Source: Chlorocebus sabaeus
Taxonomy: Eukaryota; Chordata; Mammalia; Primates; Cercopithecidae
Assembly: GCF_047675955.1 (NCBI RefSeq)
Contig: NC_132923.1
Location: forward strand, 93,617,137 to 93,681,136
Length of the DNA stretch: 64,000 nt
Direction of reading: 5' to 3'
A program made the translations under genes and the position numbers. Below the pieces are notes generated by a model that was given only the letters and a program-made list of their open reading frames with translations, was not told where the DNA came from and did no database searches. Positions 1 to 12,400 of this stretch are shown here, one piece after another. Numbering within the stretch: position 1 is the stretch's first letter; each line of letters starts with the position of its first letter.

Positions 1-295
1 ATGAATTAATACATGCAAAATGCTTGGAATGGTGCCCAGCAATTAAGTACTATGTAACTATTAGCTGTTTTTATTCTTTTAGTGACTGGTATCACCACCC
101 ACCCATCATATAAACAGAAGCTTGGCAGCGATCCTAGACTCTTCTCCTTTCAGTCCCATATTCAACCCCTGTCCATTCTTTCTTCGTGTTATTTCTTCCA
201 GTTTGCTACCACCACACCATTGTTTCACTCACACTACTATATATAGTGGTCTTTCACTGATCTCCTTGCCTTCACTTAAAAAATAAACCCAGCTT

Positions 296-614
296 GGCCA
301 GGTGCGGTGGCTCTTGCCTGTAATCCCAGCACTTTGGGAGGCCAAGGCGGGCAGATCACAAGGTCAGGAGATAGAGACCATCCTAGCTAACACAGCAAAA
401 TCCTGTCTCTACTAAAAAAAAAAAAAAAAAAAAAATTAGCCAGGCATGGTGGTGGGTGTCTGTAGTCCCAGCTACTTGGGAGACTGAGGCAGGAGAATGG
501 TGTGAACCCGGGAGGTGGAGCTTGCAGTGAGCCAAGATCGCACCACTGCACTCCAGCCTGGGCGACAGAGCGAGACTCCATCTCAAAAAAACAAATGAAT
601 GAACAAACAAAAAA
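296..614 (+). mobile_element. AluY-like SINE
   Basis: Full-length dimer with A-tail, inserted in the antisense LINE-1. The flanking AACCCAGCTT repeats at both ends as a target-site duplication. Confidence 0.9.
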
Positions 615-985
615 CAACCCAGCTTTATTGGGATATATAATTCACACACTGTACAACTCACCCATTTAAAGTGTACAGATCAGTGGTTTTTAGTATATTC
701 ACAGATATGTGCTACCACAGTCAAGTTTAGATCATTTTTATCACCTCAAAAAGAAATCCTGTACCTTTTACACTCATCCTTTTATCTCCCCAACTTCCTT
801 CTAGTCCTAAGCAACCACTAATCTACTTTCTACCTCTATAGATTTGCCTAGTATGGAAATTTCACATAAATGGAATACGACTACCATATGTTGTCTTTTG
901 TGACTGGCTTCTTTCACTTAGCGTGGTATTTTCAATGTTCATTTACAATATAGCATGCATTAGTATTTCATTCACCGCCCCCCAC
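600..985 (-). mobile_element. Old LINE-1 3' end (L1M type), segment 1
   Basis: Antisense L1 3' UTR signature (ctttattgggatatataatt). It continues after the Alu at 986-1278. Confidence 0.8.
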
Positions 986-1278
986 TCTTTTTTTCTGAGA
1001 CTGGATCTCACTCCATCGCCTAGGCTGGAGTACAGTGGCACGATCACAGCTCACTGCAGCCTTGACCTCCCAGGCTCAGGTGATCCACTCACCTGAGCTT
1101 CCTGAGTAGCTGGGACTACAGGCATGCACCATCACTCCTGGCAAATTTTTGTATTTTTTGTAGAGATAGGGTTTTGCCATGTTGCTCAGGCTGGTCTTGA
1201 CCTCCTGGGCTTAAGCGATCTGCCTGCCTCAGCCTCCTAAAGTGCTGGGGTTACAGGTACAAGCCATCATGCCCAGCC
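986..1278 (-). mobile_element. AluJ/S SINE
   Basis: Reverse-oriented Alu with heavy divergence, splitting the old LINE-1. Confidence 0.85.
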
Positions 1279-2324
1279 TTCATTCCCTTTTAATGGCTGA
1301 ATAATATTCCACTGTATGGATATACCATATACCATTTATCCATTCATCAGATGATGAACATTTGAGTTGTTTCTACTTTTTGGCTATTATGAATAATATT
1401 GTTATAAACATCCGTGTACATATTTTTGTGTGCACATACATTCTCATTTCTCTTGGGCATATGTGCCTAGGAGTGGAATTTCTGGGTCTTCTGAGAACTC
1501 TATGTGTAGAGTTTCCACATGTTTAAGGAACTGCCAGACTGGTTTCCAAAGAGGCTGCACAATTTTACATTCCCACCAACAGTGTATGATGGTTCCATTT
1601 TCTTCCTTGCCAACACTTGTTATGTTTTTCATTATAGCCATCTTAGTGTGTATGAAGTAGTATCTCACATTGGTTTTGACTTGCATTTCCTGATGACTCC
1701 TCATGTTGAACATCTTTTTCATGTGCTTATTGGCCATTTGTTTTTCTTTTTTGGAGAAAGGTCTATTCAGATCCTTTGTCCATTAAAAGATACTGGGTTA
1801 TCTGCCACTTTACTATTGAGTTATAAGACTTCTTTATATTAATATATTCTAGATACAAGTCTCTTACAGGATATGTGACTTGCAAATGTTTTCTTCTATT
1901 CTGTGGTTTTCACTTTCCTGATAGTGTCCTTTGATGCACAAAAGTTTTCAATTTTGATGAATTCTAACTTATGTATTTTTGATTTTGTTACCTGTACCTT
2001 TGCTGTTACATCTAAAAATCCACTGCCAAATCTGAGGTAATTATGATTTACTTCTATGCTTTCTTTAAGGGCTTTATAATTTTGGTTCTAATATTTAGGT
2101 CTTTGACCCACTTTGAGTTAATTTTTGTATGTGGTGTTTGGGTAGGAGTCCAAATTCATTCTTTTGCATGTAGCTATCCAGTTGTCCCCACACCATTTGT
2201 TGAAGACTATTCTTTCCCCGTTAAATGGCCTTGGCACCTCTGTTGAAAATCAGTTGACCACAGACACATGGGTTTAGTTCTGCACTCTCAATTCTGTTCC
2301 ATTGATCTCATATGTTTGTATCTT
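1279..2324 (-). mobile_element. Old LINE-1 (L1M type), segment 2
   Basis: Antisense L1 sequence including tattggccatttg and the caccatttgttgaagac motif of mammalian-wide L1 3' regions. Short frames in it are not functional. Confidence 0.8.
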
Positions 2325-2512
2325 AAAAAAGATACAAAAATTAGCCAGGCATGGTGGCGGGCACCTGTAGTCCCAGCTACTAGGGAGGCTGAGGCAGGAG
2401 AATAGAGTGAACCCGGGAGGTGAAGCTTGCAGTGAGTCGAGATCGCGCCACTGCACTCCAGCCTGGGCCACAGAACGAGACTGTCTCAAAAAAAAAAAAA
2501 AAAAAGTTTGCC
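2325..2512 (+). mobile_element. 5'-truncated Alu (right arm)
   Basis: Starts mid-element at acaaaaattagccagg and ends in an 18-base A-tail. Confidence 0.85.
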
Positions 2513-2599
2513 AAAAAAAAAATTTGTATACTTTAATGTTTGTTTCCTGTATAAGTCTGAAGATCCAGCGAGGTAGAGGCCATGTCTATATATTGTTTC

Positions 2600-2910
2600 T
2601 TTTTTCTTTTTCTTTTTTTTTTTTTTTTTGAGACAGAGTCTCGTTCTGTGGCCCAGGCTGGAGTGCAGTGGCGCTATCTCGGCTCAATGCAAGCTCCACC
2701 TCCTGGGTTCACACCATTCTCCTGCCTCAGCCTCCCGAGTAGCTGGGACTACAGGTGCCCGCCAACTCGCCCAACTAATTTTTTGCATTTTTAGTAGAGA
2801 TGGGGTTTCACCATATTAGCCAGGATGGTCTCCATCTTCTGACCTCGTGATCTGCCCGCCTCGGCCTCCCAAAGTGCTGGGATTACAGGCATGAGCCACC
2901 GCGCCCGGCC
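2600..2910 (-). mobile_element. AluY-like SINE
   Basis: Reverse-oriented full-length copy ending gcgcccggcc, immediately beyond the TIE1 poly(A) site. Confidence 0.9.
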
Positions 2911-2979
2911 AATTTCTGTCTCTTGGGTTTAACTACACCCCTCACCCCAAGATTGACCAGCAGTAAAAGGTAGACATTG

Positions 2980-3367
2980 AATGGAGCTTATTAGAACATT
3001 TATTTTTTTCTGAATGACAGGCCGGGAGTGGGAGTAGCTGAACAGGGCATGTTAGTGGTATGAGTGCTGGCTTAAGCAGAGGAGCTGGAGTGGGGGTTTG
3101 TGTTGGGGAAGGAGTGGGATGGGAAGCACACCTGTGGGGCAGCTGAACTAGAAGGAAGGATGCCCAGGATAGCTATGAGACACCTACAAATCATGAGGAC
3201 CCAGTTCCCCTAAGCCCACCCCATCCCCAAATCCCTTTTTTTCTCCCTTAAGTTAAAAAAATTCATTGAGGCAGCTTAAGTCAGAGGCTGTAAGGGTCAG
3301 ACTGGTCACAGGTTAGACAGCAGAGTTTGCTCCGGCCAGCAGAGCCAGGTTCTGGCTGGATGGCAGC
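2980..3367 (-). other. TIE1: TIE1 3' untranslated region
   Basis: About 390 nt of unique sequence between the stop codon and the Alu that begins at 2910. The low-coordinate end is set by the AATAAA just inside it; the exact cleavage base is inferred. Confidence 0.8.
2999..3004 (-). terminator. TIE1: TIE1 polyadenylation signal AATAAA
   Basis: The plus strand reads TTTATT here, a canonical AATAAA on the gene strand about 365 nt after the TIE1 stop codon. It is the first one downstream of the stop. Confidence 0.8.
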
Positions 3368-3439
3368 TCAGGCCTCCTCAGCTGTGGCATCAATGCCCGC
3401 GTAAGTGAAGTTCTCAAACAGCGACATGTTCACATAGGC
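3368..3439 (-). CDS. TIE1: TIE1 exon 23, coding part: C-terminal tail and stop
   Basis: Residues 1116-1138, tail with Tyr1117 and Tyr1128, ending E-E-A then TGA (3370-3368). The 3' UTR follows without a further splice signal. Confidence 0.98.
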   Translation of the reverse strand, partial: AYVNMSLFENFTYAGIDATAEEA

Positions 3440-6400
3440 CTGGGGGCAGAGCAAGCTTTAGTGGGGGCCAGGAATAGGGATGAATCTGGCCGCAAGCTCT
3501 TTGACTTCCATGTGGTTGGGGCATTTGAACTGACACTGATTTGTTCTGGAGACTCAAGATGGCCCCATGGCCAAGAGTGGCCTTTACCAGCCCAGGGCAG
3601 TGAAGGCATCAGGCCACAGCTGGGGCCTCAGGTGAGAGGACCTCAATGCCACTGTTAGAGGAAGGTTTTTACATGCACTCTTTCAGTGAATTCTTGGCTT
3701 ATGCATTCATTCATTAAGTAACTTATCTGTTCAAAAGCCATTTTAGATGACTCACCCATTTATATGGTTATTTGATCATTCCCTCATTCTTAAGATGGTT
3801 AATCATTAATTTACTTGAAGAACTCTTCATATTTACTAATTTTGATATATTTTTCATTATATTTATTTGATAATTCACTTATTCACATGGTTAGTAGATT
3901 CAGTTAATGAATTACATGTTTATATGATTATTGTATCATCTATCCACTAATTCCATTCATTCATTCATTCATACAGTTACTGTATCACTCATTTACCCAT
4001 CCATCCATTTGGTTAGTGATCATTCATGCACTCTGCTCTGGCTCTGGCAGGTGGGGAGAGGTGTCCCAGATGAGAATGGGCTGATGGCCTCAGCAGAGGA
4101 CAGGCAAGCAGTCTGGGACTTGGGACTCAAGGGAGGGATTTGCTGTTGGGGCTAAGCAGTGGCCTTGAAAGAGTTTTGGAAGGGCCTGGTGTCTAACCCA
4201 GTGAGGGCTGGAAAGGCAGGCTGCATCCTGGGGCCCAGCCTAGCTGTGGTGACAGCCCCCAGTGAGGGAGTTTGGGCAGGTAGTGTGGTTGGGACAGGGT
4301 CACGACACCTCTGAGAGGGCACTCTGGAGCACTCTGTGAGCCCAACCCGCCACCTCAGCCCCAGTCTCCTCACCTTCCTGGCTTCCAGCATGCGGCCTAG
4401 CTGCAGCGCAATCTGGGCAAAGGGGGGTCGCTCATAGGGACGGTCCCGCCAGCACTGACGCATCAGCTCGTACCTGCGAGGGGGCATTGCTGAGATGAGG
4501 AGTCAGGCCAGCTGGGGTGATGGGGTCACAGGGATCAAAGCTGAGGTCACTCATCACAGAGATAGGGTCATGGAGCTCAAGGATGGGGTGACTCACACTT
4601 CGTCATCACAGTTTCGAGGCTGCTCCATGCGGTAGCCCTGGGGCAGCTTTTCGTAGAGCTCGGCACAGGTCATCCCACAGTAGGGTGTACCTCCTGCAGG
4701 AGGGGACAAAGTGCTCTTGGTCCAGGGCTCCACGTGGGGTAAGGTGGGGCACTCTGGGCAACGGGGGTTAGGAACTCACCAAGGCTCACTATCTCCCAGA
4801 GAAGGACCCCAAAGGACCAGCTGAAATAAGAAGGATGCACTTAGTTACCTTCTAGGCCCTGGCCCCTAGCAGTTTAGTTTCTACCTACCCAAGATGTGCA
4901 GTACCTCCCAGCCCCCCTGTATGTGTCTACTCTGTAAGTATCTGGCCTTGGCCAGCTGTTGTCTCTGCTCCAGTGAAGCTCCTTCATACTGCCCCCATCC
5001 CTGGGCTCAACACCATTAGAGCTAATTTTTTTTTTTTCTTGAAACAGACCCTGTCACCCAGGCTGGAGTGCAGTGGCTTACTGCAGCCTCAACCTCCCAG
5101 GAACAGGTGGTCCTCCCGCCTCAGTCTCCCTTGTAGCTGGCATGTGCCACCATGCTCAGCTAATGTTTTGTTTGTTTATTTATTTATTTATTTATGAGAC
5201 AGAGTCTTGCTCTGTCGCCCAGGCTGGAATGCAGTGGCGAGATCTCAGCTCACTGCAAGCTCTGCCTCCCGGGTTCACACCATTCTCCTGCCTCAGCCTC
5301 CCCAGTAGCTGGGACTACAGGCACCCACCACCACGCCTGGCTAATTTCTTTTTGTATTTTTAGTAGAGACGGGGTTTCACTGTGTTAACCAGGATGGTCT
5401 CAATCTCCTGACTTTGTGATCCGCCCACCTTGGCCTCCCAAAGTGCTGGGATTACAGATGTGAGCCACGACGCCCGGCCATGTTTTGTATTTTTAGTAAA
5501 GACAGGGTCTTGCCATCTTGCCCAGGCTAGTCTCAAACTCCGGGTTTCCAGTGATTTGCCTGCCTGGCCTCCCATAGTGCTGGGATTACACACGTGGGCC
5601 ACCACAGCCAGCCGAGCTAACATTTTCATTGAGCACTTACTGTGGTCCAGGCACTGGTCATTTAACAGATATGTTAATTCATTTAACCCTCACACCAACC
5701 CTATGATACAGGTTCTATTATTCTTGCCATTTTACAGATGAAGACACTGAGGCACTGAGAGGTTAGCTAGATTGCCCAAGGCCATACAGCTAGTTAGTGG
5801 CAGAGCAAGTGTTCAAACCCAGGCAGTCTGGCTCCAAAGCTCCTGCTCTTGACTGCATCTCACTTTGTAACAGCCTCTGTGTAGTGTGCATCAGGCCTGA
5901 GACCAGGGGAGAGAGTTCAAGGAGGTGGAGGGAATCTAGGGAGTGTTGGGGCAGAAGCAGGAAGTAGGCATGTAGTGATGAGAGGGGTGATCAGTGTGGT
6001 AAGCAGTGAGCTGTGCAGGCAAGGCCAAAGGGCTTGGGGCAAGGGTTAGGTTCAGACCAAGATGGATATCCCTGGAGAAACAGTAGGAGGGTGCCAAGAG
6101 GGCTGTCTGCAGGGGAGGGGCACAGAGAGGGAGTCTTGGGGGTCATGCTCTGGTAAGATCCTCAGGTGGGCATGACATTGCCCTTCAGGGAGGAAGATGA
6201 GAGCAATTCCTGAGTGGCCTCTCCATCTACCTCAGGAAGCATCCACCAGCATTCCCAAACCTCTCCAAGGCATCCCCCTGTCGCTTACACAAACATAATC
6301 TGAAACTACCTTTACCCCAGTCCTATCCCTGAAACACCTTCTGAGACTCCTTCTAGCTAGCCCCACCTTGGCTGGGTACTTTATACCAAAGACACACCCG

Positions 6401-9400
6401 TGTCACACCTGGAACACAGCCCAGGTCATGCCTTAGACCACCCACGACATTTCTGAGATGTGTCTAGGTCAGGCCTGTGTGATTCTTGGGGCCAAGCCCT
6501 CCTGTGCCCTCCCATCCTACACTCACACATCACTCTTGGTGGTATAGACACTGTAGTTCAGGGACTCAATGGCCATCCAGCGCACGGGGAGACGCCCCTA
6601 GGAGAGAATGGGTTTAAGGGGCTGAGTGTGGAGGAAGGGCCTGTTTGAGGCCCCTGTGGGGCAGGGCCAGGCACAAGCCCTAAGGGTGAGGGTTGAATGA
6701 GACTCACCATCGTCTTCTTCACATAAACCTCCTCTCCTCGAGAAAGGCCGAAGTCTGCAATCTTGGAGGCCAGGTTCTCTCCAACCAGCACATTTCGGGC
6801 AGCCAGGTCCCTGTGGATGAACTGTAGGCAGGGTCAGAAGTCAGGAGAGACTGGGGATGAGGGAGCCCAGGCCAGTCAGGCCAGTAAGGAGTCAGTCTTT
6901 TTGGGTACCCTGGTTGCCTTCAGTACCCCATTCTCTTTCTCCTCCCCGCCTGGCTGAAATCTTATCAGCTGACTCATGTCTGAGAAAGATCAGTGTTGGT
7001 TCTTACCCGCTCCTTCCTGGGCCATGGCCAAGTTCAGGCTGGATCCCTTTTCCTGAGACAGTGGTGGCCATACTGCACCTTCTCCTCTTTCCATGCTTCT
7101 CCCCCTCCCTCTTCCCATCCCCTGGGTTCCAGTTTCTCTCCCTTAGAGAAACTTTCTTCTCCCCAGCTTCCCCAGAGACCTCTCTCCACCAGCCCCTCCC
7201 TCTGCACTGGCCCTATCCCCTGCCCCTCTGCTTTCAAACATACTCAAAACTTTACTATCTTTAAAATGCTGGCCAGGTGCCGTGGCTCATGCCTGTAATC
7301 CCAGCACTTTGGGAGGCTGAGGCGGGTGGATCACTTGAGGTCACGAGTTCAAGACCAGCCTGGCCAGCATGGTGAAACCCCGTCTCTACTAAAAATACGA
7401 AAATTAGCTGGCTGTGGTGGTGCATGCCTATAATCCCAGCTACTCAGGAGACTGAGGCAGGAGAATTGCTCGAACCTGGGAGGCAGAGGTTGTAGTGAGC
7501 CAAAATCGTGCCACTGCACTCCAGCCTGGGCAAAAAAATGAGACTCAGTCTCAAAAAAAAAAAGAAAAAAAAAAGAATAAAATGCCTTCCCTCAGTCTTA
7601 CATTCCCCTGGACAGTCATCGCCCTGTCCTTTCATTCAGGCCTGAGCTGACTTGGGCTCGGATCTCTGCTCTTCCCTCTCTCTGGCAGATCGTACGAGGT
7701 CCATTGCCATTAGGCACCATCTGTGGGGTGACAGCTCACACGCAGATGCTGTTTCCAGCCTGGGCCTCTCTCCTGAGTTCCAGGCTAGCATCTAGACCTG
7801 CTCACTCAACACCTGCACCCTCCATACTGGAAGTCCCCACCTCCTCCAGACCTGCCCCTTGGCCCTGCCTCCTCGCTCTGCTTGCACCCACACACCCACT
7901 TGGGCCAGGAACCTCAATCCCCACATCCAATCAGGGCCGGCTGACTTCTTCCCCTGACATTGGCCCAGTGGCTTCCCCCTCTGGCCTCCACCCGCCCCCA
8001 CTCACACACACCTGCTTCTCACTCAGGTACTGCATGCCATTGGCTGCATCACTGGCGAAACGCAGCAGCTGCCGGGAGCTGAGGGTAGAGGCTGTCCCAT
8101 GCTCTCGAGCAAAAGCTGGGTCAGTCTCTAGGACCCGGCTTTTCCGCAGAAAATCTAGCAGGTTCCCATAGGGGGCATATTCAATAGCGATATACAAGTA
8201 ACCTGAGAGGCAAAGAGACAGACCATGGTGATTTAGACACAGGGAACCTAGGGTGGGAGCAGGCACCCGATGGCAACAGACAGGGATGAGGGAGGATCAA
8301 GGGCGATGCACAGGTCGCCAGCAGCCCCTGGCAAGCTACTCATGTGGTGGAGGTGATGGCTGAGGATGGGGGTTTGGAAGAAGGGGTAGGTGATGAGCAG
8401 GGGGCTCACCTCGGTTCTTACAGGCCCCCAGGAGGTTGATGATGTTGGGGTGATGCCCCAATTTGCACAGAACTTCCAGTTCTCCCGCAAAGTCACGATG
8501 GTCATTTTCAGAGGCATACTCTGTAAAGAATCCAGTATTACTTTTGCCAGAAATAATTCTGGAGAAAGGGCTGGCAAGGGCTGGGGTCAATTGCTGGAGG
8601 AAGCCAGGTGGGGCCTGGGATTTGTGGGACAAAGGAGAGCATTGGGGCTGGGCCAGGGGTCGCCCCAGTGGACCTTTCAGCATCTTGATGGCTGCATTCA
8701 TCTTCAGCCCATCTTTCTTGATCATGGCCCGGATGACCTGGCCGAAGTTCCCCTCCCCGATGAGGTCCTCAAAGGTGATGTCCTCCCACTCCAGCACTGG
8801 GTAGCTCAGGGGCTCAGGCTGCGGTTTTGGCCGCCGGGTCAGTGTCAAAGTCCCTGAGCTGAACTGCAGGATGGTCTCCTCGCCCTTCACAGGATGAGAC
8901 AAGAGGGTAGACAGTCCACGCGAGAGTTAAAGGGGGCAGAAGGAGGCACAGACAGGCACACGAGGAGGTTTCAGTGTCAGACAAGTGGGCAGAGACCCAG
9001 ACAGAGGGCACCCTGGTGGTCAGCCAGGGACGGACAGGCAGACAGAGGACATAACTGAGACAGAATCTTAGGTAGTAGAGCCGCAGGTAGGCTGCCAGGT
9101 GGGCAGATGTCCAAGGAAAGAAATGCAGAGGCTGCAGCGGGGGGATCGGGTGTGCAGAACTCCGGAAGGCAGAAGCAGGGCTTGTGGGTAAAGTTGCTAG
9201 AAGCCACAATGTGGGTCAATGGAAGGAGGATATTTCTAACATTTAAAACAGAAAAGGATTGGAATGAACTTCCTATGACTGTGCTAATCCCACAACCAGG
9301 TTTTTTTTTTTTTTTTGGTGGGGTCACGAGGGAAGCTCTGGAGAAGATTCCAGCCTTAGGGAGTAGGCCAGGGTATATTCCCTGAGCACCTACTACATGC

Positions 9401-12400
9401 TCAGCCCTGAGTTGCTGGGAGCCAGTGGAGGGGTTTTCTTCTCCACAGTAGCAGAGGCAGAGATTACCCTGTCCACACACTTGGCTTCACTCCATAGCTC
9501 TAAAACCAGGCCAGGAGCTGCAAATAGCAAAACCATAACAAAGAGGAATGTCCAATTCCCTAATTGAGTAGGAGGAGGCCATCTGGGCGGGGCTGATGGC
9601 AGGAAAAGGAAATAAGTGAACAGGACCAAAGAAGCTGCCAATATGAGAACTGGAAGAAGGGTTAAGATAGACCTTCTGATGGGGCTTCCTCAGTGCACTG
9701 AAGCCCAGCTTGATGGGCAAGGGCTGAGGACCTGGGGCACAGGGATTTGCATGAAGCACTGGTGCTGACGGCACATACCAAATGCACGTGATGTTCTTGG
9801 TGCATGCATGTATAGGTCCATATACACACGCAGGCCTGAAGGTGCACAGGCATAGGGACACGTGCATCTGGGACACATGCATTTACACATGGGGCACTCA
9901 CAGGGGATGCACGTGTGCACTCATACATGGGGCGCACGCATTTGTGCACACACATTTCCTATCCATATGCAGGCACATGTACCAGGGATATATCCTTTTG
10001 TTTGTTTTGAGACAGGGTCTCGGTCTGTTGCCTAGGCGAAAGCGCAGTGGCATGATGTCAGCTCACTGCAGCCTCAAGATTTTGAGTGCAAGCAATCCTC
10101 CCACCTCAGCCTCCCGAGTAGGTGGGCCCACAGGTGCACACCTCCACGCTCATCTAATTTTCATATTTTCTTTTATTGTAGAGATGGGGTTTTGCCATGT
10201 TGCTCAGGCTAGGGGGATATATCTTGATATATACTATGACACCATGTCTGTTAAAGACTGCTTTCCCACCTCCTGCCATCAACATCTGTACCCACTACCC
10301 TCCCCCACCACAGCAGTGACGGCTTTCTGTGCACTGACCTCAGAGGAAGGGCCAACACAGCTTGGAACAAAGAAGCCAATTGAATCTCTGAATGGATATT
10401 TTTTTTTTTTTGGAAATGGAGTCTCACTCACTCTGTCACCCAGGCTAGAGAGCAGTGGCATGATCTTGGCTCACTGCAACTTCTGCCATCCGGGTTCAAG
10501 CGATTCTCCTGCCTCAGCCTCCCTAGTAGCTGGGATTATAGGCACCTGCCACTGTGCCTGGCTAATTTTTGTTGTTTTAGAAGAGATGGGGTTTCACCAA
10601 TTGGGCAGGCTGGTCTTGAACTCCTGACCTCGTGATCCACCCGCCTCAGCTTCCCAAAGTGCTGGGATTACAGGCGTGAGCCACCGCGCCCGGTCTCTGA
10701 ATGGATTTTTTAAAGGCATAGCAGGGACACTAGCTTTTCTATCACAAGGGTCAGCCCTTGAGAGAGAAGAGGGTTTTCTTTCTTTTTTTATTTTTTATTT
10801 GAAATGCCAAAGCTTAGCTCTCGATATTAACAGTCCAGGCCTGGAAGGCCAAGGACAGAGTTCGGATCCTAAGTGATGACTATGAGGAAGCCCTCAGAGG
10901 AGACAGGACCTGTGGATGGGTGGCTAGAAGGAAGAATGTGACAGGATGAAGGGATAGTGGGTCTGCTCCCACGCCCCACCTCTAAGCAGGGGCCTGAGGG
11001 ATGGAAGGGTGTGGGCCACAGGAGGACAGAAAACTCAGGCAGGATTACAGGGAAGCCAGGAGGAGTGGAGGTTTGTGCTTCCTCTTTCAAGGAGCAATGG
11101 GTGAGGCTGCAGGCCAGCACAATTCTAGAGTGTTAGAAACAGTTGTCTAAGTGGGACAGTGGGTCTGAGGGCCACAGAATATGCCTCCCTCCATAAGGTA
11201 TAAGGAAGCCCCTACAGTTCTTTAGTTCTTTCTCTTTTTCTTTTTTTATTTTTTTGAGACAGGGTCTTGCTCTATTGCCCAGTCTGGAGTGCAGTGGCAA
11301 TATCTCAGCTCACTGCAACCTTCACCTCCTGGGTTCAAGAAATTCTCCTGCCTCAGCCTCCTGAGTAGCTGGGATTACAGGCGTGTGCCACCATGCCTGG
11401 CTAATTTTTGTATTTTTAGTAGAGACGGGTTTTCACCATGTTGGTCAGGCTGGTCTCGAACTCCTGACTTCAGGCGATCTGCCCGCCTCAGCCTCCCAAA
11501 ATGCTGGGATTACAGGCGTGAGCTGCTGCGCCCGGCCCCTTTCTTAAGTCTCCGAAAGGAGGCCCTGGGATTTGCAAGAATGGAGGTTAGGATGAGGAGG
11601 TCACAGCGTGACTGGCCTACTGGCAGGTGACCACAGTAGAGCTAAGGACATCAGCCAAAGATGTGTGCAGACAGAGGCTGGCTCTCAAGTCCAGGAAGGC
11701 CTGCAAGGACAGAGGCCAGCATGAACCCCAAGTGTCCTTGCATTTGATCACCTTGCTATTTAGGCCTAGATAACCGCTAGGGAGAAGGAAAAGAGGGGAG
11801 AGGAAAATCTCCAATTGACGGAGCCCAAACCTGGAGTGTCCCTCATGAAATATGGTCATCAGGGAATTCTTTTGAATTGGGAATATTAAATATTTCGCCA
11901 CTAATATAAATGGGCTCGTGAGCTGAGTTCAGTTTTAGAGAAATAAAGAAAATTACATTTTGTACTCTAACATTGTTGAGTGTAATCTTTTACCTGCCAC
12001 ACAAACACATGCACACACACACAAGGTGTACAAGGTCTTGTGTGTACTCAGGTAGAAACACATACACGGGCTGTGAGCATGCACCCGGGGGCGGGGCGGG
12101 TCACTGACCGAGCCTGACTGGTAGGTGAAGGTGCGTCTCCGATGCAGGCAGCTTCTGCGGATGCACACCAGGGTTAAAAGGGCTGCCAGGATGGTGAGGC
12201 AGGTGGCAGACACGGAGCCCACCACCGCCAGGATCAGCTGCTGATCCAGGCCCTCTTCTGCTGCCCGGCTCTCTTGGACTGGGCCCTCAGCCTGCAGCCC
12301 TGGACACAGTGAGAGGGGCAGATTGTGGGGACACCGGGGTCAGGGAACCCAGAGGCCACCATGGGGTTACACAGAGGGAGAGGTGACAGATCCCAGTGCC

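Noticed and set aside
383..661. Small frames reading like E-T-E-S-R-S-V-A-Q-A-G-V-Q-W at many sites in the window
   Set aside because: These are translations of antisense Alu elements; the same peptide recurs wherever a reverse Alu lies.
1444..1842. Frames of about 100 codons on both strands
   Set aside because: They fall in decayed L1 sequence and do not encode an intact L1 protein.
1..2900. Possibility that MPL, the next gene after TIE1 in primates, begins here
   Set aside because: The region is old LINE-1 and Alu only; no MPL-like exon is visible, and in human the gap to MPL is larger than this flank.
9662..9955. Cysteine-rich minus-strand frame resembling a small secreted protein
   Set aside because: Produced by the cryptic CA/TG repeat in TIE1 intron 14; no splice or start context.
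9782..10627. 281-codon plus-strand frame, the longest in the window
   Set aside because: It stitches a CA/TG repeat to two antisense Alus within TIE1 intron 14; not a gene.
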